A DNA stretch of 64,000 nt from Gammaproteobacteria bacterium. GTDB lineage: Bacteria; Pseudomonadota; Gammaproteobacteria; Ga0077536. Numbering within the stretch: the stretch's first letter is position 1; each line of letters opens with the position of its first letter. Under the pieces are notes generated by a model that saw only the letters and a program-made list of their open reading frames with translations, did not search any database and had not been told where the DNA came from. A program made the translations under genes and the position numbers. The stretch covers positions 1-64,000 of the forward strand of contig JADLGE010000024.1 of assembly GCA_020849475.1 (NCBI GenBank). The letters are read 5' to 3'. This document shows positions 16,698 to 24,393 of the stretch, one piece after another.

Positions 16698-17162
16698 ATG
16701 AGCCGGGTACACATCGGAGCAGTGGCGAGCGTCCTGACGTTCATGGCGCTCGCTGCGGGTCTGGCGCCACGCGCTGCGTGGGCGTCAAACGCACGCAGTT
16801 ACGACGTCGCCGCGACCATGGTCATGCCGCATCTCGACGAAATGCGGCGCCAGGTCAGCCATCACACGCGCTGCGTGAAAGACGACACGCCGGATGGCTT
16901 GTTCCCGGTGATGGATCAGCATGCGCTGCGTGGTTGCCGTCTCGGCTACCCGAAAACGCAGGCGCATGAATCAGGTGAGCGGCGTGACTACGTGCTGGTC
17001 TGCGCCAGCGCGCGGGTGGCGAGTGGCACCGCCAGCATTGAACAGAGTGAAGATCAGTTGGTGGGCTTGCTGACGGTCAAGATGGGCGGCAAGAACATGA
17101 CCTTCAGCCAGCGCGTCGAAGCGCGACGCGGCGCGCCCTGCACGCCGCGGGAAGGCGAGTGA
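16698..17162 (+). CDS. Secreted DUF3617-like protein
   Basis: A 154-residue protein with a signal peptide (LTFMALAAGLAPRAAWA). The mature part has spaced cysteines (HTRCVKDDTPDGLFP, LRGCRLGYPKT, YVLVCASAR, GAPCT) and an ending with MTFSQRVEARRGAPCT, the general pattern of DUF3617 (a C...C...C...C periplasmic family whose members end in a G-x-R-x-G-x-C segment). The match is by cysteine spacing and context only. ATG 16698 follows GAAGGGGCACACACGC. It ends one base before the convergent DUF3127 gene's stop. Confidence 0.65.
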   Translation: MSRVHIGAVASVLTFMALAAGLAPRAAWASNARSYDVAATMVMPHLDEMRRQVSHHTRCVKDDTPDGLFPVMDQHALRGCRLGYPKTQAHESGERRDYVLVCASARVASGTASIEQSEDQLVGLLTVKMGGKNMTFSQRVEARRGAPCTPREGE

Positions 17163-17534
17163 TCAGAACGGAATATCGTCGTCGAACACTGGCTCGTGGG
17201 TCGGCACCGGCGGTTCGTCGTCGCGGGCCTTTCCGCGACCACCGCCCGCGCCTTCGGCCTCGACCGTCCACACGTCGAGACTGTTGAAGTATTTCACTTC
17301 ACCCTGCTTGCTGGTCCATTCGCGACCACGCAGGCTGAAGTCCACGCGCACTTGATCGCCGGGCTTGAAGCCGTCAATCGCATTGACGCGATCGCCGGTC
17401 AATTGAAACAGCACGTATTGCGAATATTGCGATTTGTCGCTGAGCTCGAGCACGAACTCGCGCTTGGAAAACCTGTCGGTGACCTGCTTGGTCTCGAAGA
17501 TGGCGTGCAGCCGCCCGCTGATTTGTATACCCAT
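17163..17534 (-). CDS. DUF3127 protein (OB-fold, single-strand DNA-binding-like)
   Basis: A 123-residue protein with an N-terminal OB-fold: GRLHAIFETKQVTDRFSKREFVLEL, VLFQLTGDRVNAIDGFKPGDQVRVDFSLRGREW, KYFNSLDVWTVE. A Gly-rich linker and an acidic tail ending VFDDDIPF follow. The tail is the hallmark of SSB-type proteins, where D-D-D-I-P-F recruits repair and replication partners. The fold matches DUF3127, a poorly known SSB relative seen in Bacteroidetes and some proteobacteria. The ATG at 17534 (MGIQISG) is preferred over a start four codons upstream. Confidence 0.85.
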   Translation of the reverse strand: MGIQISGRLHAIFETKQVTDRFSKREFVLELSDKSQYSQYVLFQLTGDRVNAIDGFKPGDQVRVDFSLRGREWTSKQGEVKYFNSLDVWTVEAEGAGGGRGKARDDEPPVPTHEPVFDDDIPF

Positions 17535-17601
17535 GGGCGCGAGCATAGCGGCAAGGGGCGGGGCCGCACAATCACGCCATCATCATCGGAACTGCTTTGC
17601 G

Positions 17602-17681
17602 TGGGTCAGACTTCAGTCTGACATTCCGATTGCTCGTGAGGACCGCAACCTGCTTTGAATGTCAGACTGAAGTCTGACCCA
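17602..17681. repeat. Family 1 repeat doublet (25-base perfect inverted repeat)
   Basis: Bases 17602-17626 and 17657-17681 are exact reverse complements, each holding one family 1 unit, separated by 30 bases. It can fold as two small hairpins or one long stem. It lies downstream of selenoprotein copy 2 on its strand, between it and the DUF3127 promoter. Confidence 0.85.
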
Positions 17682-17698
17682 CAATCATTCCCTGCAGC

Positions 17699-18220
17699 TT
17701 ACTGTGCTGCGCAGATCAGTTTCTTGACCTTGTCCAAGGCCTCGCGCGCCAGCGCGCGCATTTCATCATCGCTTCTATCCTGGATGGGATGGGCGACGAA
17801 CAGGCTGTCGGCATGAAAGCCCCAGGCGTTGCCCTGCGCATCGGCTGCGCCGCGAAACGCTTCCGAAGCGATGAAGCCACCGGCTACGCCGCGACTGTCG
17901 AGTTCACGTATGTCCTGCAAACTGCACGACGTACACGAGCCTCAGTCAGCCAGGCCTTCGACCACCACGTCGCAGTTAGAGGCGATGTCCTGCAGCAGCG
18001 CCACCGGCGCCGGGCGCGTGAAGGTTGGCTTCTTGTAGCGTTTGACCGTCAGGCCTTCGGCACTCAGCAAATGATCGAGGTGATCGAGAAACACGTCGCC
18101 GCGCGATTTCGAAATATCGAGCAGGCCGATGGTGAGGCCGGTCAGGCTCGCCGGTTTCGCCAGCGGCGCACGCGCGAGCGGTGCGAATTCGCCGGTCGGG
18201 TCGTAGAGGATGTCTGTCAT
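17699..18220 (-). CDS. UGSC-family selenoprotein, copy 2 (TGA at 17942-17944 read as selenocysteine)
   Basis: On the minus strand ATG 18220 opens a frame that reaches TGA at 17944-17942 and continues in the same frame to TAA at 17699. Read through, it gives 173 residues with Sec93 in C83-D-V-V-V-E-G-L-A-D-U-G-S-C-T-S-C. The upstream half is TIGLLDISKSRGDVFLDHLDHLL, like copy 1's IAWLDNMKANAGELL; after Sec it runs GGFIASEAFRGAADAQG and FVAHPIQDRSDDE, parallel to copy 1. An extra Cys99 replaces copy 1's Trp100. The start overlaps the stop of the Trx-fused partner (ATGA). Probably a Sec/Cys redox enzyme; substrate unknown. Confidence 0.9.
17912..17944 (-). promoter_or_regulatory. Bacterial SECIS-like hairpin after the UGA codon, copy 2
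   Basis: On the minus strand GTCGTGC (17930-17924) pairs with GCAGGAC (17918-17912) around AGTTT, with one G-G mismatch. Position, stem length, loop length and loop AGT match copy 1 exactly, and the loop-closing pair is C-G where copy 1 has G-C. This compensatory change supports a real structure. Confidence 0.7.
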
Positions 18221-19638
18221 GCACGTATCTCCCGGGTCACAGGGTCGGTACCGAGCTCGCCTTTCACCAGCCAGCCCGGAATGATGGCGGAAAACATGCC
18301 GGCCGGGCCGCCGGCCCGCACCAGGGTCAGGCCGCCGTCGCGGAATTTTGCACTGAGGCCGTCGCCAGGCTGGCCGCTCGCGCCGCGTGCGGTGCCCATG
18401 CCGAGGTCGACGCCCTTGATACGGGTCGCCGCATGCAGCGCCGCGGTGGCATCGGCCTTGCTCCAGCCGGCCTGGTCGAACACGCGGCCATGCTCGGGGC
18501 CAATCACCACCACGGCGTCGGCGCCGTTGATCATGTCGATGTGATTCAAACCGCGCAGGCTGCCGGCCAATGAGTAGACCAAGGCTTCGGGCGTGCGCGA
18601 TTTCTGATCGGCGCAGCCGAGCGGGCCGTCGGCGCTGAACACGGTCACCGCGGACTGCGCGCGCGACAGGCCGCGGTCTTGTGCAAGCGTGGTCCACGGC
18701 GTGTCTTCATCCTCGGCGAAACAGAAGCCGAGCTTGCCGGGATGGCCAAAGGTCGACATGTCGGTTTCCTGCGGCTTGCCGCCGCCGATGTTGCGCACCG
18801 CGAGTTGTAATGCGCGGCCGATGGTGGCGTTGGCGCGATTGCCCTGACCGAGCACATTGCCGGCCCAGTTCATGCCCAAGGCTTTGCGCACCGGACCATT
18901 GACAACGATCATCGGACCCGAGAACCAGGTGGTGGCGAGCAGGCCGTGCAGACAGAACGCCGGATCCAGCGCGGCCTCGACCGCCGCCAGCACGGCCGGA
19001 AAGTATTCCGGTTTGCAGCCCGCCAGCACCGCGTTGATGGCGACCTTCTCGACCGTGCAGTCGGTCAGCAGTGGCGGCATGCGGCCCAGCACTTCGTGGG
19101 GCGCGCGCGCGGTGGCCTTGAGCATGCGATAGATGCGTTCGGCGGTGGGTGGCACCACCGGCAGGCCGTCGCTCCAGCCACGCTCGAAGCAGTATTCGAT
19201 GCTGTCGGACAGTTCGGGCACGGCGAGTTCGCGCGAGCTGATGCGAAAGTCGCCGTACCGCAAGGCGAGACGCTCGGCGATGCCGGGCTGCACCGCCAGC
19301 GAACCACAGCCCGGACGGTATTGCGGCAGCGATTCGCCGAGGTTCGCCATACCGGTCAGCGCCCGCCATTCGTCGCGTTCCCAGCCCACCACCCGCGCTG
19401 CTTCGCGTCCGCCCTCGATCTTGATGAGGGTGGGCACGGTTTCTATGTGCAAACGATAGGAGGCCTCGAGACTGCGATCGTCAATGGCCTGACGAGTCGA
19501 GGGGAAATCCGGCTGGTCCTGCACATAGACCGTCAATGCGGCGCCGCTGTTCTCGATGGACTTCAGCACCGGGTTGACCAGTACGCAGGTCGGGCAGTCC
19601 TGTTTGACGACTGCGATCAGGCCTTCGGGTATTTGCAT
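18217..19638 (-). CDS. Thioredoxin-like domain fused to UGSC-partner domain
   Basis: A 473-residue protein. Residues 1-95 look like a thioredoxin fold: LIAVVKQDCPTCVLVNPVL (CPTC at 15-18), YVQDQPDFPS, and the cis-proline strand ETVPTLIKIEGG near 66. Residues 145-473 match the partner protein at 3859-4914: CFERGWSDGLPVVPPT, KVAINAVLAGCKPEYFP, VNGPVRKALG, RANATIGRA, VIGPEHGRVFD. Where the first partner has CAPC this copy has WFSGPM, so the dithiol seems to have moved to the fused domain. The start at 19638 (MQIPEG) is chosen because the longer frame adds low-complexity sequence. Translation into the selenoprotein gene is coupled by ATGA. Confidence 0.82.
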   Translation of the reverse strand: MQIPEGLIAVVKQDCPTCVLVNPVLKSIENSGAALTVYVQDQPDFPSTRQAIDDRSLEASYRLHIETVPTLIKIEGGREAARVVGWERDEWRALTGMANLGESLPQYRPGCGSLAVQPGIAERLALRYGDFRISSRELAVPELSDSIEYCFERGWSDGLPVVPPTAERIYRMLKATARAPHEVLGRMPPLLTDCTVEKVAINAVLAGCKPEYFPAVLAAVEAALDPAFCLHGLLATTWFSGPMIVVNGPVRKALGMNWAGNVLGQGNRANATIGRALQLAVRNIGGGKPQETDMSTFGHPGKLGFCFAEDEDTPWTTLAQDRGLSRAQSAVTVFSADGPLGCADQKSRTPEALVYSLAGSLRGLNHIDMINGADAVVVIGPEHGRVFDQAGWSKADATAALHAATRIKGVDLGMGTARGASGQPGDGLSAKFRDGGLTLVRAGGPAGMFSAIIPGWLVKGELGTDPVTREIRA

Positions 19639-19765
19639 GGGCGGCACCTGGGTTCGGTGATTGCGCGGAGTTGCACGAGCATAGTGCAATTGCCCGCCGT
19701 ATCGAAGATGGGCAGATGAACGTGCATAATCCTGACGCCCGTTCGAAGAACAAAGCTGAAGGATC

Positions 19766-20791
19766 ATGAGCCCAAACCGCGACGGCACTCCTCCCACACC
19801 ACCGGCCCGCAGTCGCCTCGCCATCCGCGCGCTGGTGGCGGGCCTCAGCCCGCAGGTCATGCCGATGATCATCCGCGACATCGCGCGCGATGGCATGAGC
19901 CTCGAATTCGAAGATCACGCAAGCGCGGTCGATGAGCGCTGGGCGACACCCGGCGCAGGCGTGCTGGTGTTTTTCGTGTCGGTCATCGACGGCCAGCGCA
20001 AGCGCACCTCGGTGTTCGGCCGCATCCGACAGCGTGAAGCCCATGGCCTGGTGGTGCGCCTGCTGGGCCTTGAAGAAGACACTGTCGAAGCGCTCAACTA
20101 CCTGTTGTCATTGTCCGGTGCGAAGCGCGCCAAGGCCACGCCGCCGCCGGCGCCGGCGGTGTCGAACGCCACCGTGCTGGCGGAATGCGGTGCGCTGCTG
20201 CGTCGGTACGCACCGCTGCTCGCCGCGCATTATCTCGATGGCGTGGTGATTCAATTGCAGGGCTTGAAAGCGCAGGCCGGCGCGGCCGCGGAGCACAAGA
20301 AATACAGCTCCATGCTCATGGAACTCAACGCCGCCCGTGCGCGCCTCGACGCCACCATGCAGACCCGCAGCGCGCTGGCCCTGGACAATCTGTTTCGTCA
20401 CGACCAAAGCGCGCTCAGCAATGGCGAAGGCAGTCTGTCGCTGGTCGAGTCCATCGACCTGCGTTCATCGCTGGCGGTGATGGAAGCGATACATGAAATT
20501 TCCACGCGCCTGCGCAGCGTGTGGCTGGCCTGCGAACGCGCGCTGCAATACATCGTGCCGCCGCGCACCGATCTGACGGCGGTGGCGCCGGGCACCTTGT
20601 GTCACCAGATTCGCGACACGATTTATTTCGATGAACACCTGACGCGCCTGCGCCAGGTGGATTTGACCAAGGGCTTCAGCGAGCCCTTCATCGCCGCGCT
20701 CGAAGCGCTGTACACCGACATGAGCGCGGTGTTCGCGCGCCACGGCGTCGGGCCCGGCGGCGATGGCTCGGCGTGGAATCAGCGCGACTGA
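19766..20791 (+). CDS. PilZ-like/DUF1631-like protein of unknown function
   Basis: A 341-residue protein. The N-terminal 100 residues look like a diverged PilZ domain (RSRLAIRALVAG, IRDIARDGMSLEFED, FFVSVIDGQRKRTSVFGRI), although the arginine motif is weak. The rest is helical, with LAECGALLRRYAPLLAAHYLDGVVIQLQ and LVESIDLRSSLAVMEAIHEISTRLRSVWLACERAL, which recalls the helical DUF1631 family. No signal peptide or transmembrane helix. ATG 19766 follows AAGGATC. The divergent neighbour is selenoprotein locus 2, 127 bases away. Function not assigned. Confidence 0.6.
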   Translation: MSPNRDGTPPTPPARSRLAIRALVAGLSPQVMPMIIRDIARDGMSLEFEDHASAVDERWATPGAGVLVFFVSVIDGQRKRTSVFGRIRQREAHGLVVRLLGLEEDTVEALNYLLSLSGAKRAKATPPPAPAVSNATVLAECGALLRRYAPLLAAHYLDGVVIQLQGLKAQAGAAAEHKKYSSMLMELNAARARLDATMQTRSALALDNLFRHDQSALSNGEGSLSLVESIDLRSSLAVMEAIHEISTRLRSVWLACERALQYIVPPRTDLTAVAPGTLCHQIRDTIYFDEHLTRLRQVDLTKGFSEPFIAALEALYTDMSAVFARHGVGPGGDGSAWNQRD

Positions 20792-20830
20792 AGAAGATTA
20801 GGCGGGCGCATGGCGTCGCGATTCGAATCG

Positions 20831-20854
20831 AATGTCAGACTGCAGTCTGACATT
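20831..20854. repeat. Family 1 palindromic repeat, fully self-complementary copy
   Basis: Here the central pair is GC rather than GA or TC, so all 24 bases form a perfect palindrome. It lies between the convergent PilZ-like and monooxygenase genes. Confidence 0.85.
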
Positions 20855-20891
20855 CAGCCGCAAGAATGAGATCCCGGCCGCGCCAGGGCTG

Positions 20892-22676
20892 TCACCGCCC
20901 CAGCAGTCCTCGCAGAGCGCTTTCGAGAGTCGCCGTCGCATCACCCACCGCAGCATGACAACGCCAGCCGACGTGATTGTCGGGCCGCACCAGCAGCGCA
21001 CCCTGCTCGGAAATCTCGCGTAACGCGGCCCATTGGCCGTCCACATCGGTATAGGCCTGCCCAGCGCCGATGGCGGCCTGCACGAGTTTCACGCCGAGGC
21101 GTTCCGCCACGACTGTGGCGGCGGACTGCCAAGCGACGCCGTCATTGCCGGTGATGAGTACGAACGCGCCCTCACTTCCTGCGAGGTCGTGGCTCGACAA
21201 GCGTTGCCCGGCGTGGCTCAACCACGCGTGGGGCAGGCGATGGCCGGGATGGGTGGTGGCCTGGTAGTTGCCACCCATGGGATCGGGAATCGGCGGCGGT
21301 GTGCCGTCATCGATCAGGGCGCCGGCGGTATAACAAAAACCAATCTCGAGATCGTGCGCCTGGAATTCGGTGCGCTGGGTTTCAAACACTTCGGCTGCGC
21401 GCGCGCGGCGCGTGGCGCCCATCGGCGTGTCGGAGAAAAACATTTCGAAGTTGGCGGCGCGCAGCGCGTCGGTATGCAAGGGCGAGAAGCCCATGCCCGC
21501 ATCCAGCACGCCGTGATTGAGCGCGGTGAACATCGCCCAGTCGACGTTGCGCCGGCCGATGGCCTGGCGTTCGCTCGCATAGCTGTCCAGCAGGCTCGGG
21601 TGTGCGCGGCCGTGCACGACCGCGGCGAGCTTCCACGCCAGGTTGTGCGCATCCTGCACCGCGGTGTTGAGACCGAGGCCGGTAGTTGGCGGATGGCGAT
21701 GGGCGGCGTCGCCGGCCAGGAATACGCGACCGACCTGGTAGCGGTCGGCGAGCACCGCTTCCAGCGTCCAGTGACTGACCTTGTGCACGGTCATTGGTGT
21801 GTCGGGCAGTTTCAACAGCGCGCGCAGGCGCGGCAGCACACTTACCTCGTCGATTTGTTCCGGGTCGTCGGGATTGAAATTGAAGTGGATGGTCCACTCT
21901 TCCGAATGCCGACCCCAGGTCGGGCCCATCGGCACCATCGCGCCGCTGCCAAAAGTGCCGCCGTGGTCGGGATTGATGAACCAGGTGATGAGACAGGCAT
22001 CGTCCCACCACGGCGAAAGATCGGCCGTGACATGGGAGCTGACGATGCGCGCGATGTTCTTGATGCCGTCCATTGCCACGCCGAGCGCGGGCCCGACGGT
22101 CTTGCCGCCATCGGCGCCGATCATGTACCGCGCGCGCACCGTCAAGGGCTGGTCTTTTTCGACATCCTTGATGATGGCGGTGACACCGTCGGCGTCCTGC
22201 GTGAACGACACCAGTTCGTGACCGAAGCGCAGCTTGCCCGGCGCACGCTTCTCGGCGTGCGCGCGCAGCAAGGGCTCGAGGCGCACCTGCGGATAATTGC
22301 TCGACGGGCAGGGGCTGTCGCGCTGGTAAAGCGGCGCGACCTTGCCGCCGCCGAAGGCGTCGATTTCGTAGAAGGTCTTGCCATCGAGTGGCCCCGTGCC
22401 GCCGAGCGAGGTACGCCAGCGCACCTTGCTCATCTGTGCCATCGGCGTGCCGACCGCGTAGATGGCGTCCGCCACGCCGTGCTGACGGAACACTTCCATG
22501 GTGCGCTGATTGAGGTAATGGGCCTTGGGCAACAGCGAGGTGCCGGCATGGCGCTCGATGAGCAGATGATCGACGCCGAGATCCGACAGGATCAGCGAAC
22601 TGGTGAGGCCACAGCCGCCGCCGCCGACTATCAGCACGGCGACTTCGAGATCAATATTCCTGGATGCGTCGGACAC
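20892..22676 (-). CDS. FAD-dependent aromatic monooxygenase (TfdB/PHBH-like)
   Basis: A 594-residue flavoprotein hydroxylase. The ADP-binding motif is VLIVGGGGCGLTSSLILSD near residue 14. LPKAHYLNQRTMEVF near 50, NYPQVRLEPLLRAH near 127 and GADGGKTV near 188 follow, then the FAD-ribityl motif GRVFLAGDAAHRHPPTTGLGLN near 330. The C-terminal thioredoxin-like extension typical of phenol hydroxylases is present. The overall pattern resembles 2,4-dichlorophenol 6-monooxygenase (TfdB). It is the last gene of a four-gene operon (TfdA-like, LLM, VOC, this), which suggests stepwise degradation of an aromatic ether or phenol. Confidence 0.88.
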   Translation of the reverse strand: MSDASRNIDLEVAVLIVGGGGCGLTSSLILSDLGVDHLLIERHAGTSLLPKAHYLNQRTMEVFRQHGVADAIYAVGTPMAQMSKVRWRTSLGGTGPLDGKTFYEIDAFGGGKVAPLYQRDSPCPSSNYPQVRLEPLLRAHAEKRAPGKLRFGHELVSFTQDADGVTAIIKDVEKDQPLTVRARYMIGADGGKTVGPALGVAMDGIKNIARIVSSHVTADLSPWWDDACLITWFINPDHGGTFGSGAMVPMGPTWGRHSEEWTIHFNFNPDDPEQIDEVSVLPRLRALLKLPDTPMTVHKVSHWTLEAVLADRYQVGRVFLAGDAAHRHPPTTGLGLNTAVQDAHNLAWKLAAVVHGRAHPSLLDSYASERQAIGRRNVDWAMFTALNHGVLDAGMGFSPLHTDALRAANFEMFFSDTPMGATRRARAAEVFETQRTEFQAHDLEIGFCYTAGALIDDGTPPPIPDPMGGNYQATTHPGHRLPHAWLSHAGQRLSSHDLAGSEGAFVLITGNDGVAWQSAATVVAERLGVKLVQAAIGAGQAYTDVDGQWAALREISEQGALLVRPDNHVGWRCHAAVGDATATLESALRGLLGR

Positions 22677-22717
22677 GCGCGGTCTCCCTGATCAATCTAA
22701 GTGTATAAGCGCGCGAC

Positions 22718-23299
22718 TCAGTCGGCGCTGGCGAACAAGGCCAGGGCGTGCGGCATGGGGGCGCCGGCCAGCGCCCAGGCGCGGGTCTGCAGTTGTGTAG
22801 CCGGCACGCCCATTTTGAAATCGTCGAGCATGCGCTGCGGGTCGTACACCGGACCTACCGGATCGGCGGCGAACTCCGGGCCGCGCATGTACTCGGTGGC
22901 GCTCGCCGCGTCGGCGAAGTTGTCGACCTGCATCTCGACATACTGACCATCGGGGTCACGGTAATAGAGCGAGGTGGTGACGCCGTGCTGTATCGGCACC
23001 TTGGGTTCGATGCCGCGCGCCTTGAGTGATTCGAAGCGCGCCAGCAGCGCGCCGAGATCAGCAAACGTATACGCGGTATGCATGAGGCCGACGCTGTGCG
23101 GCGTGCGCTCGACGAACGGCATGCCGGGCGGCGCATTCAACAATGCCAGGCGGTGATGTTCTTCATCGTAGGTGATGAAGCAGATCATCGGGTCTTCGTA
23201 GACCACGTGTGCATCGAGCACTGTGCAATACCAGTCGCGCATCGCATCGCGACGATTGGTCATGAGAACGGCGTGAGCGAATTTGGGCGTGCTGGCCAT
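22718..23299 (-). CDS. VOC-family metalloprotein (extradiol dioxygenase-like)
   Basis: A 193-residue vicinal-oxygen-chelate protein. The expected metal ligands are visible: His in FAHAVLMTNRRDAMRDWY near residue 9, His in GLMHTAYTFADL near 70, and Glu in YYRDPDGQYVEMQVDNF near 125. That is the H, H, E triad of catechol 2,3-dioxygenase-like domains. The C-terminus has GPVYDPQRMLDDFKMG. ATG 23299 is chosen; the in-frame extension upstream is arginine-rich and unlikely. Gap of 41 bases to the monooxygenase gene supports one transcript, in which a ring-cleavage or isomerase step is plausible. Confidence 0.87.
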   Translation of the reverse strand: MASTPKFAHAVLMTNRRDAMRDWYCTVLDAHVVYEDPMICFITYDEEHHRLALLNAPPGMPFVERTPHSVGLMHTAYTFADLGALLARFESLKARGIEPKVPIQHGVTTSLYYRDPDGQYVEMQVDNFADAASATEYMRGPEFAADPVGPVYDPQRMLDDFKMGVPATQLQTRAWALAGAPMPHALALFASAD

Positions 23300-23375
23300 G
23301 AATTTATCCCCGCTGATGGTGCCCGGCGAGCATATAGGCGGCCTGCCTGTCAGGCAACGCGACGTGCGGCAGGGC

Positions 23376-24350
23376 TCAGGCCAGCGCGGCAATGGCCTTG
23401 CGCGTCGCCACCAGGCGGTCTTCATTGACGGGACTGACGGCGATCACCGGCAGGTCGGCGCCGGCGGCGCGAAACGCTTCGAGCTGCGCGCGGCACTGCG
23501 CGGTGTTGCCGAACACGCACACCTCGCGCACCAGTTCATCGGGAATGTGCTTGACCGCTTCGGCGCGGCTGGCGCCGCGTCCCAAGGCGCGTATCGCATC
23601 CATCGCGGCGCCGAAGCCTGCGCGCCGCCATTGGCGGCGGTAGTTGGGCAAGAGTGCGAAGAACGCGAGGTTGTAGCGCGCGGCGGACAGCGCCGCGTCG
23701 GCGTCATCACTGACAAAAGTGGGGATGCTGAGTACACAGGTGCATTCGTCGAGACCGCGCTGCGCCTTGGCCGCGCTGTCACGGGCCGCCGCCACCAGGC
23801 GCGGCAGATAACTCATGGGCGACAAAAACGGCATGAGGCCATCGCCGACTTCGCCGGCCACCGCCGCGCTTTCGATGGTGTTGGCGGCGACATAGACCTT
23901 GACCGGCGCGCGTGAGGCGGCCTGTTGCAGAAAGCCCGAGCCGGCGCGGCCGGCGAGACCGTCCTGCACAAAGGCCACGTAGTCACGCAGATGCTGTCGC
24001 GCATCGCCCATGTCGATGCCGAGTGAACCAAGCAGGCCGCGATGGCTCATGCCGAAGCCGACGCGCAGGCGTCCGCCGCTGAGTTCGGCGATGGTGCGGC
24101 ACGTCGAAGCGGCCAGGAAGGGATGGCGAAAATAGATGTTGGCGATATTGGTGCCGACCGTCAGGCGCGTGGTGGCGCCGGCAATCGCCTGCGCGCAGGC
24201 AAGCGCATCGCCACGGCCTTCATTGACGAACACCGAATCAAAACCGTGCTGCTCGGCAAGCCGCCCGATGTCGACGAATTCCTGCGGTGGGCCGGCGGTG
24301 ACGGTGGAAAGCACGACGCCGAGGCGCGCGCGCGTGGCTGTTGTCGACAT
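23376..24350 (-). CDS. LLM-class flavin-dependent oxidoreductase
   Basis: A 324-residue luciferase-like TIM-barrel protein. Seen: LGVVLSTVTAGPPQEFVDIGRLAEQHGFDSVFVNEGRGD, then ATTRLTVGTNIANIYFRHPFLAAST near 60, GRLRVGFGMSHRG near 93, and VKVYVAANTIESAAVAGEVGDGLMPF near 150. These are signatures of the F420/FMN-dependent LLM branch. It usually oxidises or reduces a small carbonyl, sulfonate or aromatic. The cofactor (FMN or F420) is not decidable here. It sits between the dioxygenase and VOC genes on the same strand. Confidence 0.87.
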   Translation of the reverse strand: MSTTATRARLGVVLSTVTAGPPQEFVDIGRLAEQHGFDSVFVNEGRGDALACAQAIAGATTRLTVGTNIANIYFRHPFLAASTCRTIAELSGGRLRVGFGMSHRGLLGSLGIDMGDARQHLRDYVAFVQDGLAGRAGSGFLQQAASRAPVKVYVAANTIESAAVAGEVGDGLMPFLSPMSYLPRLVAAARDSAAKAQRGLDECTCVLSIPTFVSDDADAALSAARYNLAFFALLPNYRRQWRRAGFGAAMDAIRALGRGASRAEAVKHIPDELVREVCVFGNTAQCRAQLEAFRAAGADLPVIAVSPVNEDRLVATRKAIAALA

Positions 24351-24393
24351 GGTGGCGGGCTCTGTGGAAACGGGAAGTGACGATAGCGCCGAA

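Noticed and set aside
20831-20854. Perfect 24-base palindrome as a regulator-binding site
   Set aside because: It belongs to the dispersed family 1 repeats found at seven places in the window, mostly after genes, so an operator role for this copy is not favoured.
21033-22691. Long open frame (about 550 codons) on the plus strand opposite the FAD monooxygenase gene
   Set aside because: Its translation has no domain logic, while the minus strand frame shows complete FAD-binding motifs. High GC creates long mirror frames here.
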